The notes beneath the pieces are model-generated. The model was not told the origin of the DNA and searched no databases. It saw only the letters and a list, made by a program, of their open reading frames with translations. Shown here piece after piece: positions 9,943 to 19,700 of a stretch of DNA of 64,000 nt. Position numbers and translations under genes: made by a program. The stretch is from Iodobacter sp. (lineage in GTDB: Bacteria; Pseudomonadota; Gammaproteobacteria; Burkholderiales; Chitinibacteraceae): assembly GCF_025352645.1 (NCBI RefSeq), contig NZ_JANXSO010000037.1, forward strand, positions 26,015 through 90,014. The letters run 5' to 3'. Each line of letters opens with the position of its first letter. The first letter of the stretch is position 1.

Positions 9943-10276
9943 TCATAGAAAGCGTAGTGGCGGATTATACCCGTCCTCATGATCTTGCCAGCGCTTAAAA
10001 TTGCACTAAATCGCATCTTTCCGCCTGTTGAATTTAGCTGGCTAGGCTTTAATGCTTGCAAATGTTTTAGGCCGGCTTTCAATATGCAAAGGTAAAATTT
10101 CGGTAGGCTGATGCTTTATGCCTAGGGTTTGTAGGAAATTTATGGGATTTTCCAAAAGTGTTTAGAAAGGTAGTGCTTGATTTTTTTTCGCATCTACAGA
10201 ATGATGCTTACTAAAATTAGATTTACATTATTCGCATAATTAAAAGAATAAAATTCGCTCAGGGAGAGCAATATTA
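9943..10276. other. Divergent intergenic region
   Basis: A 334-base, AT-rich gap between the divergent starts of mfd and the GGDEF-EAL gene, so it should hold both promoters. An AGGGAG ribosome binding site at 10261-10266 serves the rightward gene. I see no other structure. Confidence 0.5.
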
Positions 10277-12793
10277 ATGCGTAGGCTTTGGCTACAGCAG
10301 CTACTTATTGCTTCGGCGTATGCTATTTCAAGTCTTATCAGCTGGAAGTTGTCTTCAGGGCAGCATTTATTTAACTTACATGCTGGGATTGGGGTTGCAG
10401 CTTTATTGCTGGGAGGTCCTCGCTCAATCCTTACTTTGGCTCTTGTTTCTTGGGTATTGCCAGCTCTACAAGGCTATTCACTTCAAGGTGTGTTGGCGCT
10501 TTCACTACTGAATATTTTGCAGCCCTTATTGGTACAGGCCTTATTGCCCAAATTTGCTGTAGATGGGGAGCTGCGCGTTAAAGACAGCATGCGGCTGCTT
10601 TTTGCTGGCCCCTTGGTCGGCGGATTTTTTGCCGCCAGCTGCGGTATTGTTATTCAAAGTGTATTTTTGCCTACCCCAAGCACGACGCTGTTTTTTGATT
10701 GGATCTCTTGGTGGTTGGGGGATGCTCTCTTTATTTTAATTGTGGTGCCATTTTGTTTTGGCTTGCTGCATCAACGTGCCATGATTTGGCCAAGTAGGCT
10801 GGCTGAATTGTTGCTAGCGGTTGCCATTACTGGCTTTGGTGCGCTATTGCTCAACCAATTTAATGGCTATAAAGAATTATTGTTTTTATTGTTCCCTTTA
10901 ATTATTTGGTCTGCATTACGCTTTGGCCATGTTGGGAATGGGGTGCTGGGAATAACTGTCGCATTATTAGCGCTGTGTTCGTCGTTAGGCAGTATTTGGG
11001 TGGGGGGCGTTTTATCGAGTTTGCTGCTGCTTTTATCTGTGGTGGTGACCGGCGTGGTGCTGGCAGCCTCTAATCAAGAAGAATTTGTCGCGGCCCAAAG
11101 CACGCGCTTGGCCGCGCAAGTTTTTGGCAATGCCAGTGAGGGGATCTTAATTACCGATGCCAATGCCCGTATTGTGGCCGTAAACCCCGCTTTTTGCCGT
11201 ATTACGGGCTTTGATCCTAGGGATGCGATTGGTCGTATTTCGCGGATGTTTAAGCAGCAAGGGCAGCTAGATATTAACTGTAATATGGTGGATGAGCTAA
11301 ATACTTACGGCCAATGGCAGGGGGAGGTGGAGGATAAGCGTAAGTGTGGAGAAGTTTACCCTGCGTGGCTCTCCATTAGTGCAGTAAGGGATGAGCAGGG
11401 CAGTATGACCAATTATGTGGGGGTTTTTTCTGATTACACCCATAGAAAAGAAGCTGAGCAGCGGCTTTTTCATCTGGCCAATCATGATCCGTTAACGGGT
11501 TTGTATAATCGTATGGCTTTGCAAGAAAAGCTTAATCATGCGGTGCTAAGCGCTCATGACAAGCCGTTTGCAGTATTGTTTATTGATCTAGACCGCTTTA
11601 AAACCATTAATGACACGCTAGGCCATGAAGTGGGCGATGCTTTATTGGTGATTGTGGCACAACGCTTACAAGCGGTAGTGAACGAGCGTGACATTTTAGC
11701 CCGCATTGGTGGAGATGAATTTACTATTTTACTTGAAAATGCCGTGTGCCTTGAGCGAGTAGGGCTGGTGGCCGAGGGCTTACGCCAAGCATTAATCCAG
11801 CCTTGCTTGATTAATGGTCAAGAGTTGTTTGTTAGCTGCTCAATTGGTGTGAGTGTTTATCCTTGTGATGGCAAAACGCCTGCGGCCCTACTTAAAAACG
11901 CTGATGTGGCGATGTACCGTGCCAAAGAAACCGGCAAAAACAATGTGCAGTTTTTTGCCGCCAATATGAATGAAATGGCGTTTGAGCATTTAATGATGGA
12001 AAACGGTCTTCGTCACGCCTTAGATCGTCAACAGTTTTGCCTGCACTACCAACCTAAAATTGATTTGGAATCCGGCTGTTTAAGTGGTTTGGAAAGCTTG
12101 ATTCGCTGGAATCACCCTAGCCTAGGCTTGGTGCCGCCAGTGAGCTTTATTCCTTTGGCCGAAGAAAGTGGCCTGATTGTGGCGATTGGCGAGTGGGTGT
12201 TATTTGAAGCGTGCCGACAAATGCATGCTTGGCTGCAAGCAGGCTTGGACATTCCGCATGTGGCGGTCAATTTATCCCCAAGGCAATTTCAAAAAGAAAA
12301 TCTAGTTCAGAAGGTCAAAGAGGCCCTAGTGCAAAGCGGCTTGCCTGCATCGCGCTTAGAGCTGGAAGTTACCGAGAGCATGATTATGCAAGACCCAAAG
12401 CGGGCCGTGCAGACACTTAATGAGTTAAAGTTGATGGGGGTGATGCTGGCGATTGATGATTTTGGCACGGGCTATTCATCGCTCTCTAATCTTAAACACT
12501 TCCCGATTGATAGCTTAAAAATTGATCGCTCTTTTGTTGATGGCCTGCCCGAGGATTCAGATAATGCGGCTATTACCGAGGCAATTATTGCCATGGCGCG
12601 TAAATTACGCCTCACGGTAGTCGGTGAAGGCGTAGAAACGGCCCAACAAATGTTATTCTTGCGCAAAAGCGGCTGCCATAGCGTGCAAGGTTATTTATAC
12701 TCGCGCGCTTTATCTGCCGATGATCTTGTGGCGTATCTAGCCCGTGAAGGGCTGGTAAAGCTAAATCCATCTAATAAAGAACCGGTTTTTTAA
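10277..12793 (+). CDS. MASE1-PAS-GGDEF-EAL cyclic-di-GMP protein
   Basis: An 838-residue membrane-bound c-di-GMP enzyme. Residues 1 to about 270 are a MASE1-type integral membrane sensor with roughly eight hydrophobic segments. A PAS domain follows (about 275-395, with GILITDANARIVAVNPAF). The GGDEF domain has an intact GGDEF at 478-482, preceded by NERD instead of the RxxD inhibitory site. The EAL domain reads ESL at 606-608, keeping the metal-binding glutamate. It also retains NLSPRQF, EVTES, IDDFGTGYSS, KIDRSFV and EGVET. Phosphodiesterase activity is therefore likely, and cyclase activity possible. The ligand sensed by MASE1 is unknown. Start chosen at ATG 10277 with AGGGAG upstream. Confidence 0.93.
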   Translation: MRRLWLQQLLIASAYAISSLISWKLSSGQHLFNLHAGIGVAALLLGGPRSILTLALVSWVLPALQGYSLQGVLALSLLNILQPLLVQALLPKFAVDGELRVKDSMRLLFAGPLVGGFFAASCGIVIQSVFLPTPSTTLFFDWISWWLGDALFILIVVPFCFGLLHQRAMIWPSRLAELLLAVAITGFGALLLNQFNGYKELLFLLFPLIIWSALRFGHVGNGVLGITVALLALCSSLGSIWVGGVLSSLLLLLSVVVTGVVLAASNQEEFVAAQSTRLAAQVFGNASEGILITDANARIVAVNPAFCRITGFDPRDAIGRISRMFKQQGQLDINCNMVDELNTYGQWQGEVEDKRKCGEVYPAWLSISAVRDEQGSMTNYVGVFSDYTHRKEAEQRLFHLANHDPLTGLYNRMALQEKLNHAVLSAHDKPFAVLFIDLDRFKTINDTLGHEVGDALLVIVAQRLQAVVNERDILARIGGDEFTILLENAVCLERVGLVAEGLRQALIQPCLINGQELFVSCSIGVSVYPCDGKTPAALLKNADVAMYRAKETGKNNVQFFAANMNEMAFEHLMMENGLRHALDRQQFCLHYQPKIDLESGCLSGLESLIRWNHPSLGLVPPVSFIPLAEESGLIVAIGEWVLFEACRQMHAWLQAGLDIPHVAVNLSPRQFQKENLVQKVKEALVQSGLPASRLELEVTESMIMQDPKRAVQTLNELKLMGVMLAIDDFGTGYSSLSNLKHFPIDSLKIDRSFVDGLPEDSDNAAITEAIIAMARKLRLTVVGEGVETAQQMLFLRKSGCHSVQGYLYSRALSADDLVAYLAREGLVKLNPSNKEPVF

Positions 12794-12857
12794 GGTGATT
12801 TTTGTCGCATACGTAGCCTTTTTAAGGCTATTGCGAAAAACGTAAACAGAGTCTGAT

Positions 12858-13598
12858 ATGCAAAAAAAATTAATCCACGGTTTTCATGCCGTTGCGTCCC
12901 GTGTTAAGCGCTTTCCTGATAGCGTCTTAGAGTTGTTCTTTAATGGCAGCCGCGCCGACCCACGCGCAAAAGAGCTGCTAAAATTAGCAGAGCAGCAGGG
13001 CGTGCACGTGATTATGGTGGATGCCGCGCGTTTGGATGGAATGACGGGCCATGCTCGCCACCAAGGCGTAGCGGCGATGATCGATGCGGGTAAATCCTAT
13101 GTGGTGCTGGAAGATATTCTGGAAGACTTGACTGAGCCACCGTTCTTACTGATTTTGGATGGCATTACCGATCCGCATAATCTAGGCGCTTGCTTGCGCG
13201 TGGCCGATGCGATGGGCGTACACGCCGTGATTGCACCAAAAGATAAATCGGTGAGCATTAATGCCACCGTATCTAAAGTGGCTTGCGGCGCTGCCGAAGT
13301 CATTCCTTACATTATGGTGACTAATTTAGCGCGTACTTTACGCGACCTAAAAGACCAGAGCGTTTGGATTGTGGGAACGGACGCCGATGCTAAAACAGAT
13401 TTGCATCACTTTAACCAAACAGGCCCATTGGCTTGGGTATTGGGTAATGAGGGCGAAGGCATGCGCCGCCTAACACGCGAATCCTGCGATACCTTGGTTT
13501 CTATCCCGATGTTTGGTTCGGTAGAAAGCTTGAATGTATCGGTAGCCAGCGGGATTATCCTCGCCGAAAGCCGCCGCCAGCGTGAAATGAGTAAGTAA
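12858..13598 (+). CDS. rlmB: 23S rRNA (guanosine-2'-O-)-methyltransferase RlmB
   Basis: A SPOUT-class methyltransferase that 2'-O-methylates G2251 of 23S rRNA in the peptidyl-transferase loop, using S-adenosylmethionine. The 246-residue protein begins with the substrate-binding domain ([10 protein letters not shown]). The trefoil-knot catalytic domain follows, with motif 1 in [15 protein letters not shown], motif 2 in [12 protein letters not shown] and motif 3 in [16 protein letters not shown]. Length and all three motifs match RlmB rather than a generic TrmH. It starts 64 bases after the GGDEF-EAL gene and could share its transcript. Confidence 0.95.
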   Translation: MQKKLIHGFHAVASRVKRFPDSVLELFFNGSRADPRAKELLKLAEQQGVHVIMVDAARLDGMTGHARHQGVAAMIDAGKSYVVLEDILEDLTEPPFLLILDGITDPHNLGACLRVADAMGVHAVIAPKDKSVSINATVSKVACGAAEVIPYIMVTNLARTLRDLKDQSVWIVGTDADAKTDLHHFNQTGPLAWVLGNEGEGMRRLTRESCDTLVSIPMFGSVESLNVSVASGIILAESRRQREMSK

Positions 13599-13617
13599 TA
13601 TTAGGGTGGGGTAGGGT

Positions 13618-13715
13618 GGGTTAGCCAAAATGCTTTTTTTTGGCGTAACCCGCCATGCTCAGCCAGTGGCATAACCCGCCATGCTCAGCCAGTGGCATAA
13701 CCCACCATGCACAGC
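13618..13715. repeat. Hairpin plus 26-base tandem repeat
   Basis: GGGTTAGCCA (13618-13627) pairs with TGGCGTAACCC (13641-13651) with one bulge. A 26-base unit beginning TAACCCGCCATGCTCAGCC is then repeated at 13646-13671 and 13672-13697, with a partial third copy from 13698. The block lies between the convergent rlmB and methyltransferase genes, so it may help terminate transcription. Confidence 0.8.
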
Positions 13716-13747
13716 GTGCGTAAGCCACTATGCATATCCTCTTCGCT

Positions 13748-14479
13748 TCACATCCTCCCCACCCTTAAAGAAATCGCCCACACCACCTTTTGCTGCTGTG
13801 GCCATAGTGCGGCTAATGCTTCACCTAGCGCGGCCACAGGGTTATAGCCCTTGTCTTCAATAAAATGCCCTGTTGCCGACCAGCTTTGTACATAGCCTAG
13901 CAATTCAGCCAATGACCAGTTCACTTCCAGTACAAAATCAGGCGTTGGGATGGGATTAAACGGAAAAGGCAGGCTGGCATAGCCATTTTCAACGTGGTTT
14001 CGTTCGGCTGGCCAATAAGCACCAACGATATTGTGGTAAAAATCTTGGAAAATAAGCTCAATTTGCGGATGGCTAATTTGTGGCGTGCCATAGCAGCCAA
14101 CGGCAATTAGCCCGCTGGGTTTGAGTACCCGTTTTGCCTCAGCATAAAAAGAATCTAAATCAAACCAGTGTAGAGCCTGTGCCACCACAATTAAATCCAC
14201 GCTGTTTTGAGCGAGCTGGCTGTGGGCTGCATCGGCGCACAAATAGCGAATCTTAGCGTGAGTTGGAGCCAAATTTAATTGGGCTTGGCTGATATCACTG
14301 GCAAGCACGCTAGTAAAGTGCTCAGCCAAAGCCGTCGCCGCCTGCCCATTACCTGTGCCGCAATCCCAAGCCTGCGCTTGCTCTGGGCACTGGCTGGCTA
14401 GCCATGAAAATAACTCAGCAGGATAGTGGGGTCTGCTGGCTGCATAGTGAGCGGCAAGCTTAGAAAAATGATCGGCCAT
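13748..14479 (-). CDS. Class I SAM-dependent methyltransferase
   Basis: A 243-residue Rossmann-fold methyltransferase of the Methyltransf_11 type. Motif I is WDCGTGNGQAA near residue 38, followed by an acidic residue at the end of strand 2 (LASDISQAQL) and motif IV around VDLIVVAQALHWFD. The LHWFD form is common in trans-aconitate and UbiE-like small-molecule methyltransferases, but the substrate cannot be named from the sequence. AGGAG precedes the ATG at good spacing. The gene is convergent with rlmB and its other neighbour is a broken gene, so context gives no pathway. Confidence 0.85.
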   Translation of the reverse strand: MADHFSKLAAHYAASRPHYPAELFSWLASQCPEQAQAWDCGTGNGQAATALAEHFTSVLASDISQAQLNLAPTHAKIRYLCADAAHSQLAQNSVDLIVVAQALHWFDLDSFYAEAKRVLKPSGLIAVGCYGTPQISHPQIELIFQDFYHNIVGAYWPAERNHVENGYASLPFPFNPIPTPDFVLEVNWSLAELLGYVQSWSATGHFIEDKGYNPVAALGEALAALWPQQQKVVWAISLRVGRM

Positions 14480-14586
14480 ATTTTTCTCCTTTTATCGCAT
14501 GATACATACTTAGAATTTAACAGAGTTAAAAAAACGATGGGGTGGTCTACACTAATTGGGTTGGATTTTTTTATTAGGGGTAGAAA

Positions 14587-14920
14587 ATGCCTTATTACCT
14601 TGTATATCTAATTGCTATTTTCTGCTCTGCTTTAGCCTCTGCAGAGATCGTTGTTAATATATGCTGGCCATATTGAAGTGTTTGCAGAAGATTTTGAAGC
14701 CATAGCAGGAATGAGTGAAATAGGTGTTTATAATTTTATGAATGACCCTCAGTTAGGCATGGCGGTATTGCCAGATACAGAAGATAATAAATTCTATATG
14801 ATTTTTACCAAGAGAAACCCGCTAGGCCAAGAGTTAAGATTACTGGTAAATAAAGAATTAATGCGTTTGCAGAAGTCTGGCGAATTAAGAAAAATGCTAA
14901 GTAATTACTTAAGGCCGTAA
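14587..14920 (+). pseudogene. Remnant of a periplasmic solute-binding protein gene
   Basis: An ATG at 14587 opens a clear signal peptide ending in SALASAEIVVNICWPY, then stops at 14674-14676. In the +1 frame (readable from 14651) an 89-residue stretch continues to 14920. That stretch has the character of the C-terminal end of a family 3 extracellular solute-binding protein (KFYMIFTKRNPLG, then LMRLQKSGELRKML). An intact member is about 240-270 residues, so most of the centre is missing. The simplest reading is an internal deletion that also changed frame. An expressed short secreted peptide is possible but unlikely. Confidence 0.75.
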
Positions 14921-14940
14921 TTACTCTACATCTCTGTTTC

Positions 14941-15036
14941 TGATTATATCTCTTGCTCAAATTCATCATAAGTATCGTAGGATGGGTTAACCCCGCGTAT
15001 TTATTGAGTATTGCTCGCGGGTTTTACTCCATACGC
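14941..15036 (-). repeat. Modular palindromic repeat, GGGCGGGT core, copy 1
   Basis: Begins with TATCTCTTGCTCA, close to the terminus of the element at 16515, and continues into a GTAGGATGGGTTAACCCCGCG palindromic core. It is a diverged, reverse-oriented match over about 96 bases to the element at 50489-50586. It directly follows the broken solute-binding protein gene. Confidence 0.8.
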
Positions 15037-15144
15037 TTATGCTATTGTATTTGTGGCTTAGCTATATTTAGCAGATATCCTGCTGTTTATTAATTAAATA
15101 GGTCTGTTACTTTAGTTGTTTTTTATTACAGCTTTGCCATCTAC

Positions 15145-16443
15145 TTACAATTTTTGGGTTTGCCGCAATAATTTCCATGCCATTGTGCCTAATACGGTTA
15201 CCGCCAACACCAGTGCCGCCCATAAGGCGTAAGTTTTAGCGGCAGAAGGTGTGCTGGCTATTGGGCGGATGGCTGCGGCTTTATTGAGTAAGGCACCTGC
15301 TGTAGCGGATGCAATCTGTTTGCCAATAATTAAATCAGTAGCCTGCATCGCGGCGTTTTGGATTTGAATATTGCCAAAGGTAAGAGTAAATGGCGCTTCA
15401 CCACGGGCGGCAAAGGCGATTTGCTGTGGCAGCCAGCCTGCGGTTAATTTGGGCATACCTTGCCCCAATCCTCCCCCATTTTGTTTGACTTCTAGCCGCC
15501 AGTAGCGATGATTATTGGGGCGGGTTTCGATACTTGGGCTTTCGTTGCTTGCAAGGCGATACACAATCATGTTTTGTATGTTTTGCCATGAGTCTTGAGG
15601 GCTGGCGCGGCTGGCTAGGCTGACTTCGGCGACGGTATTTAGCTGCGGCAGCGCAAGTTGCAATCGATCGATGGGGGCGTGTAGGCCCAGATCAAACAGA
15701 TACTCGCCTTGCTGAGGGTGGGTGGCCACGACGGGCGTTAGCCATATTCTGTTGGTGATTGGGGTATCTTGTGTAGAGGATTGCAGTAGGGCTTGTGTGA
15801 GGGTAAGCGGTGTTTCAGGACTCAGGCGCAGATACTTTGCTTTAACCCCTGCTAAATCAATTTTGGCTTGTTTCAGTGTTTGGCCTTGATAATCAAGCTG
15901 CACTAGCGCCGTATTGCCGAGTGCTTGCCAAGATTTTAAATCATCGCTGGCCGCTAGCTTGAGCTGGCTTTGGTAATTACTTTCTTGCCAATTTAAAGCG
16001 AGGGTTTCAAAGCGTCCTTGGATTTGTGATGCATCTACGATATAGCTACTTTGGCTGGAGCTGCTGCTGCTTTGGGCGCTGAGCTGGCCATCGCTATGGA
16101 TGTGTACCGATATTTGCCGCTCATGCTCGGCCGTGGCGTAAGGGAAAAAGCGCAGCGCGGTTTGTGTGGATTGGGTGGTGGTGGTTGGGGTGATAAAAGC
16201 ATAAGGCACTACTTCGCCTGCGGCATTAAACACCCGCAGATCGCCTAAATTTGCGTCTTGGGTAAATTGATACACGCTAATGGGCAAATCCAGCCGGTAA
16301 AAAGGCGCGCTTTCTTTGATGATTAAGGCTTGCTGATGGCTAAATAGATTGCTGGTTAGCGTGGCGGGCAGCGGCGTAGGCGTGGGTTTTTTGGCCAGGG
16401 TAAGGGGGCTGATGCAAAACAATAAAATCAGCAAGCGGCGCAT
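15145..16443 (-). CDS. DUF3999 family envelope protein
   Basis: A 432-residue protein with a signal peptide (LLILLFCISPLTLA), a long mainly beta periplasmic region and one C-terminal transmembrane helix (about 405-425), giving an anchored periplasmic topology. It matches DUF3999 in length, architecture and the N-terminal pattern FYRLDLPISVYQ. Function is unknown. DUF3999 genes commonly sit beside DUF2339 genes, as here, which suggests a shared envelope role. GGAAA precedes the ATG. A 260-base gap with a mobile-like repeat separates it from DUF2339, so cotranscription is uncertain. Confidence 0.85.
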   Translation of the reverse strand: MRRLLILLFCISPLTLAKKPTPTPLPATLTSNLFSHQQALIIKESAPFYRLDLPISVYQFTQDANLGDLRVFNAAGEVVPYAFITPTTTTQSTQTALRFFPYATAEHERQISVHIHSDGQLSAQSSSSSSQSSYIVDASQIQGRFETLALNWQESNYQSQLKLAASDDLKSWQALGNTALVQLDYQGQTLKQAKIDLAGVKAKYLRLSPETPLTLTQALLQSSTQDTPITNRIWLTPVVATHPQQGEYLFDLGLHAPIDRLQLALPQLNTVAEVSLASRASPQDSWQNIQNMIVYRLASNESPSIETRPNNHRYWRLEVKQNGGGLGQGMPKLTAGWLPQQIAFAARGEAPFTLTFGNIQIQNAAMQATDLIIGKQIASATAGALLNKAAAIRPIASTPSAAKTYALWAALVLAVTVLGTMAWKLLRQTQKL

Positions 16444-16514
16444 GGGTTTTCCTTTGATGAACGAATTTTACTTGCCTCCACAAAAATCACGGGTAGCATT
16501 TCGTGTTACTTGGT

Positions 16515-16652
16515 TATGTCTCTTGCTCAAACAAAGCCATGTATTACATATTGGGCAATATGTTGTAGGGGCGCTGCTTGCTGCGCCTCTACGAGTTAGC
16601 ACTATTGGCGTTGATCTTCTCAGATAAACGACAAAAAATGAGCAAGAGACAT
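16515..16652. repeat. MITE-like element with 14-base terminal inverted repeats
   Basis: ATGTCTCTTGCTCA (16515-16528) and TGAGCAAGAGACAT (16639-16652) are perfect inverted termini of a 138-base element without coding capacity. The core has a second palindrome, GTAGGGGCGCTGCTTGCTGC and onward, at about 16565-16592. The same terminus is found in the elements at 14941 and 50489, and a related core at 63758. Confidence 0.85.
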
Positions 16653-16703
16653 CATCAGGGTGGTTTTTGCTGAGCTATCCCGCTCAGCAGGGAAAATAAT
16701 GGC

Positions 16704-19700
16704 TTATCCCTCCGCCCCGCTTGATTCCTGCTTGGGTGGCAGGGGTGATAAATAGCCGATGATGAGCAGTAAAATCCCCACGCCAATAAAGCTAACGATG
16801 CGCTCTATGCCGCTGATTCTGGATAAATCGATAATAAAGAGTTTGGCCACCACCACCACTAAGAGGGCCGCACCACTAAACCATAGCGATCTATCCAGTT
16901 TACGGGCAGAAAACAGCATGATGCCAAAGGCCAGTAGCGTCCAGAAAATGGATAGTGAGGCTTGCACTAGGGTGGAATGCTGTAGCGCACTGGCCACATA
17001 CGGCACATCGCCCCAATGGTGCAGGGTGCGCAGTAAGACGCCATTGAGCCAGACAAAGGCCGTGAACCCAACCCCGATCTTTAGCCACTGCTGTGGTAAA
17101 CCGCCGCGCAGCTTATCCACGCGATACAGCCATAAGCCGATTAAGGCAAAGATGCCGATTTGGATCAGATCGAGCGGATTAAGTAGCGGCCAGCGGCTGC
17201 CACTTTGGCTAAGGTTGGCGTAAAACGTCCACAGCCACATGATAAGCATCACGGGGGCCGAGGCAATAGCGCATAGGCGCAGCATGCTGCCACGGCGGGT
17301 AAGCTGCATGGCGGCCAGCGCAAATAATCCCCAAGCCAGCATAAAGATTTGTTGCATATTGCTGGAGCGGATGGCTTCTAATACCGAGAAAGGTAAGGCA
17401 AGGCCGTGGTGCAGGCCGCGCAATAAAGCGCCGTTAAACCAAATAAATAAGGTGGCAAGTAGGGTATAGGCTAGCCAATTGGGTAAAACGGCAGCGTTAA
17501 ATAGGCTAGCTTTCTGATCGCGCCACGCCATATACAGCGCGCCAAATACCGCCAGCTGTGCCAGCTCTAGTAGATTAAAGAGCGGCAAATAGCGGATGGC
17601 CAAGAGGCTGCCATCGTTAAAGTTGGCGATCAGCAGCCAAGCCCATAGCACGGTAAGTAAAGCACACACGCTGATGCGGGTTGCCAGCAGCCCACCTAGG
17701 CGTTTAGCCGCCAGCACGGCCAAGATCGATGTCGCGCTCCAAAATAGTGTAAATACCGCCTGCACTTTCAGCGAGTTAATCAGGGTAGTGAGGCTGTAAT
17801 CCTCGCCTCCCCAATGGGCAAACACGCGCAGTAGGATGGCGTTCAGCCACAGAAACCCCAGCCCAAGTAAACTAGGGGCCAGCCATGGTGTGAGATCAAG
17901 CAAATCCAGCTTGCGTAAGCGCCTGATCCAAGCCAGCAGCCCTACGAGCCCAAGGCCAAAGGCGATATCCAGCGGATTGAGTAGCGGTACATAAGGCAGT
18001 GGCGCGGCATTGCCATCACTGCCAAGTGCCAATAGCGCCCAGATCACTAATCCTGCCGCAATCGGCGCGGCACCTGCCACAAAATAAGCGCGGGGGAAGC
18101 GTGCAATGGGCCAGCTGATTTTTCTGCCATATTCGGCCAGCAGCCAAAGCACGGCTGCGCTGATGATAGGCCAAGCCACATTGCGCCATACTCCTTCTGG
18201 CACGGCTTGGCGAATCAGCCAAGCTAGCTCGGTGGCTAGCAAAATACTAATGAGCCATATGCCTAGCGCATGCAATATTTCGATGGCGGGATGATCTTCT
18301 TCATGCCTATGAAGCAGCCACAGCGCCAATGCTAAGGCCAGCGGCCATGCCAGCATGCCCAGCCCCGTCATCGCATGGCTATGATGAATCAGTACTTGCA
18401 ATAACATCAAGCCAAGCACTGGAAAGAGGGCGAGTGCAGGCAGGCGCAGTAGCGGCCACGCCCATTTTTTGCAAGCTAAGCTGGCCAGTAGCGCGCTAAA
18501 GCCGATAAAGATCACCTCGGCCGAGTATTGCTCGGAGCCGAGGACAAAGGCTTCAATCTCATAGAGGCCAGCACCCAGCCACCAGGTTAATCCCCATGCT
18601 GCCAGTAAGGGCGAGAGGGTAATCCCAGGTTTAAACCATTCCAGCGCCGCTTTTTTTTGCAATAAATAGCCGCTAAATAAGCCAGATAAAGCCAGCATCA
18701 GGCCGCCGATATAGCCGCTATTGAGGATGGCAATAGCGTTTTCATTGAGCGGGTCAGCCTGATTAAAGAAGGCGATGCCAGCAATGGCTTGCAAGACCAG
18801 TGCACAAAGCAGGGAGCGTAGTCTTTGCTGACGTAAGCTCACCCAAATAATCGCCGCCGCTTCAACTGCCCAGCTGGCGGCGGTGGTGCGGGCATCAAAG
18901 GCCAGTGGAATGGCTAGCGTGGCAAACAACACACCCAGCGCTAATAGAGCCTCAAATAATAGGCACAGCTCGTTTCGTTTGCGTTGCCACAGATATTGGG
19001 CAATGCCGGTATAAAAAGCGGATAGGGCAACGGCGCTGCCCGCCAGTGCAAATTGAATCTCATGCACCAGCGCAGCCTGCAGGCCAAAGGCCGCCAGCGG
19101 TGTGCCAAAAATCAGCGTGCCGTCTACATAGCTTTTAAGCGCGATTTGCTGCCGCAGGGCATAGAGCAGGGCAATACTGACATAAAACAAGAAAAATAAA
19201 ATTAAAAATGGCTCGGTACTGGCTAAGAGTTCAGGCCGGTATTTAAGCGCTCCCCAGCTTGTGGCAATCCCAAAGGTAAAGACAAAGCCGAGTAAATTCA
19301 GTGGTCGCCACGTTTTATACCAAGCCATGGCGAAAATACCGGCATTCAGCAGCGCAAAATAGCCAAACAGCGCGATATGGCTGCCGCTACCGGTGGAGGT
19401 CAAAATCGGGGCTAAAAAGCCGCCCGTAATCCCCATGACCGCCAGTGATCTGGCGTCTTGTTTAATCGCCAAAATAGCCGAGAACACGGCGACCAGCACT
19501 AAAAACGCCAGTGCAAAGCCGGCAGGAATCACGGCAAACTTGAGTGCGGTAAAGGCGGTAAGATAAAGCACGCCCACACCACCGCCTTGCATAATCAGCG
19601 CGTATTCGCGGCGCTTATCCCGTAATCGCCAGCCAATCACCAAGAGGGCAACGGCACCGAGCGCCGTGCCAGCAAAGCGCAGCTCTACCGGCAGCATGCT

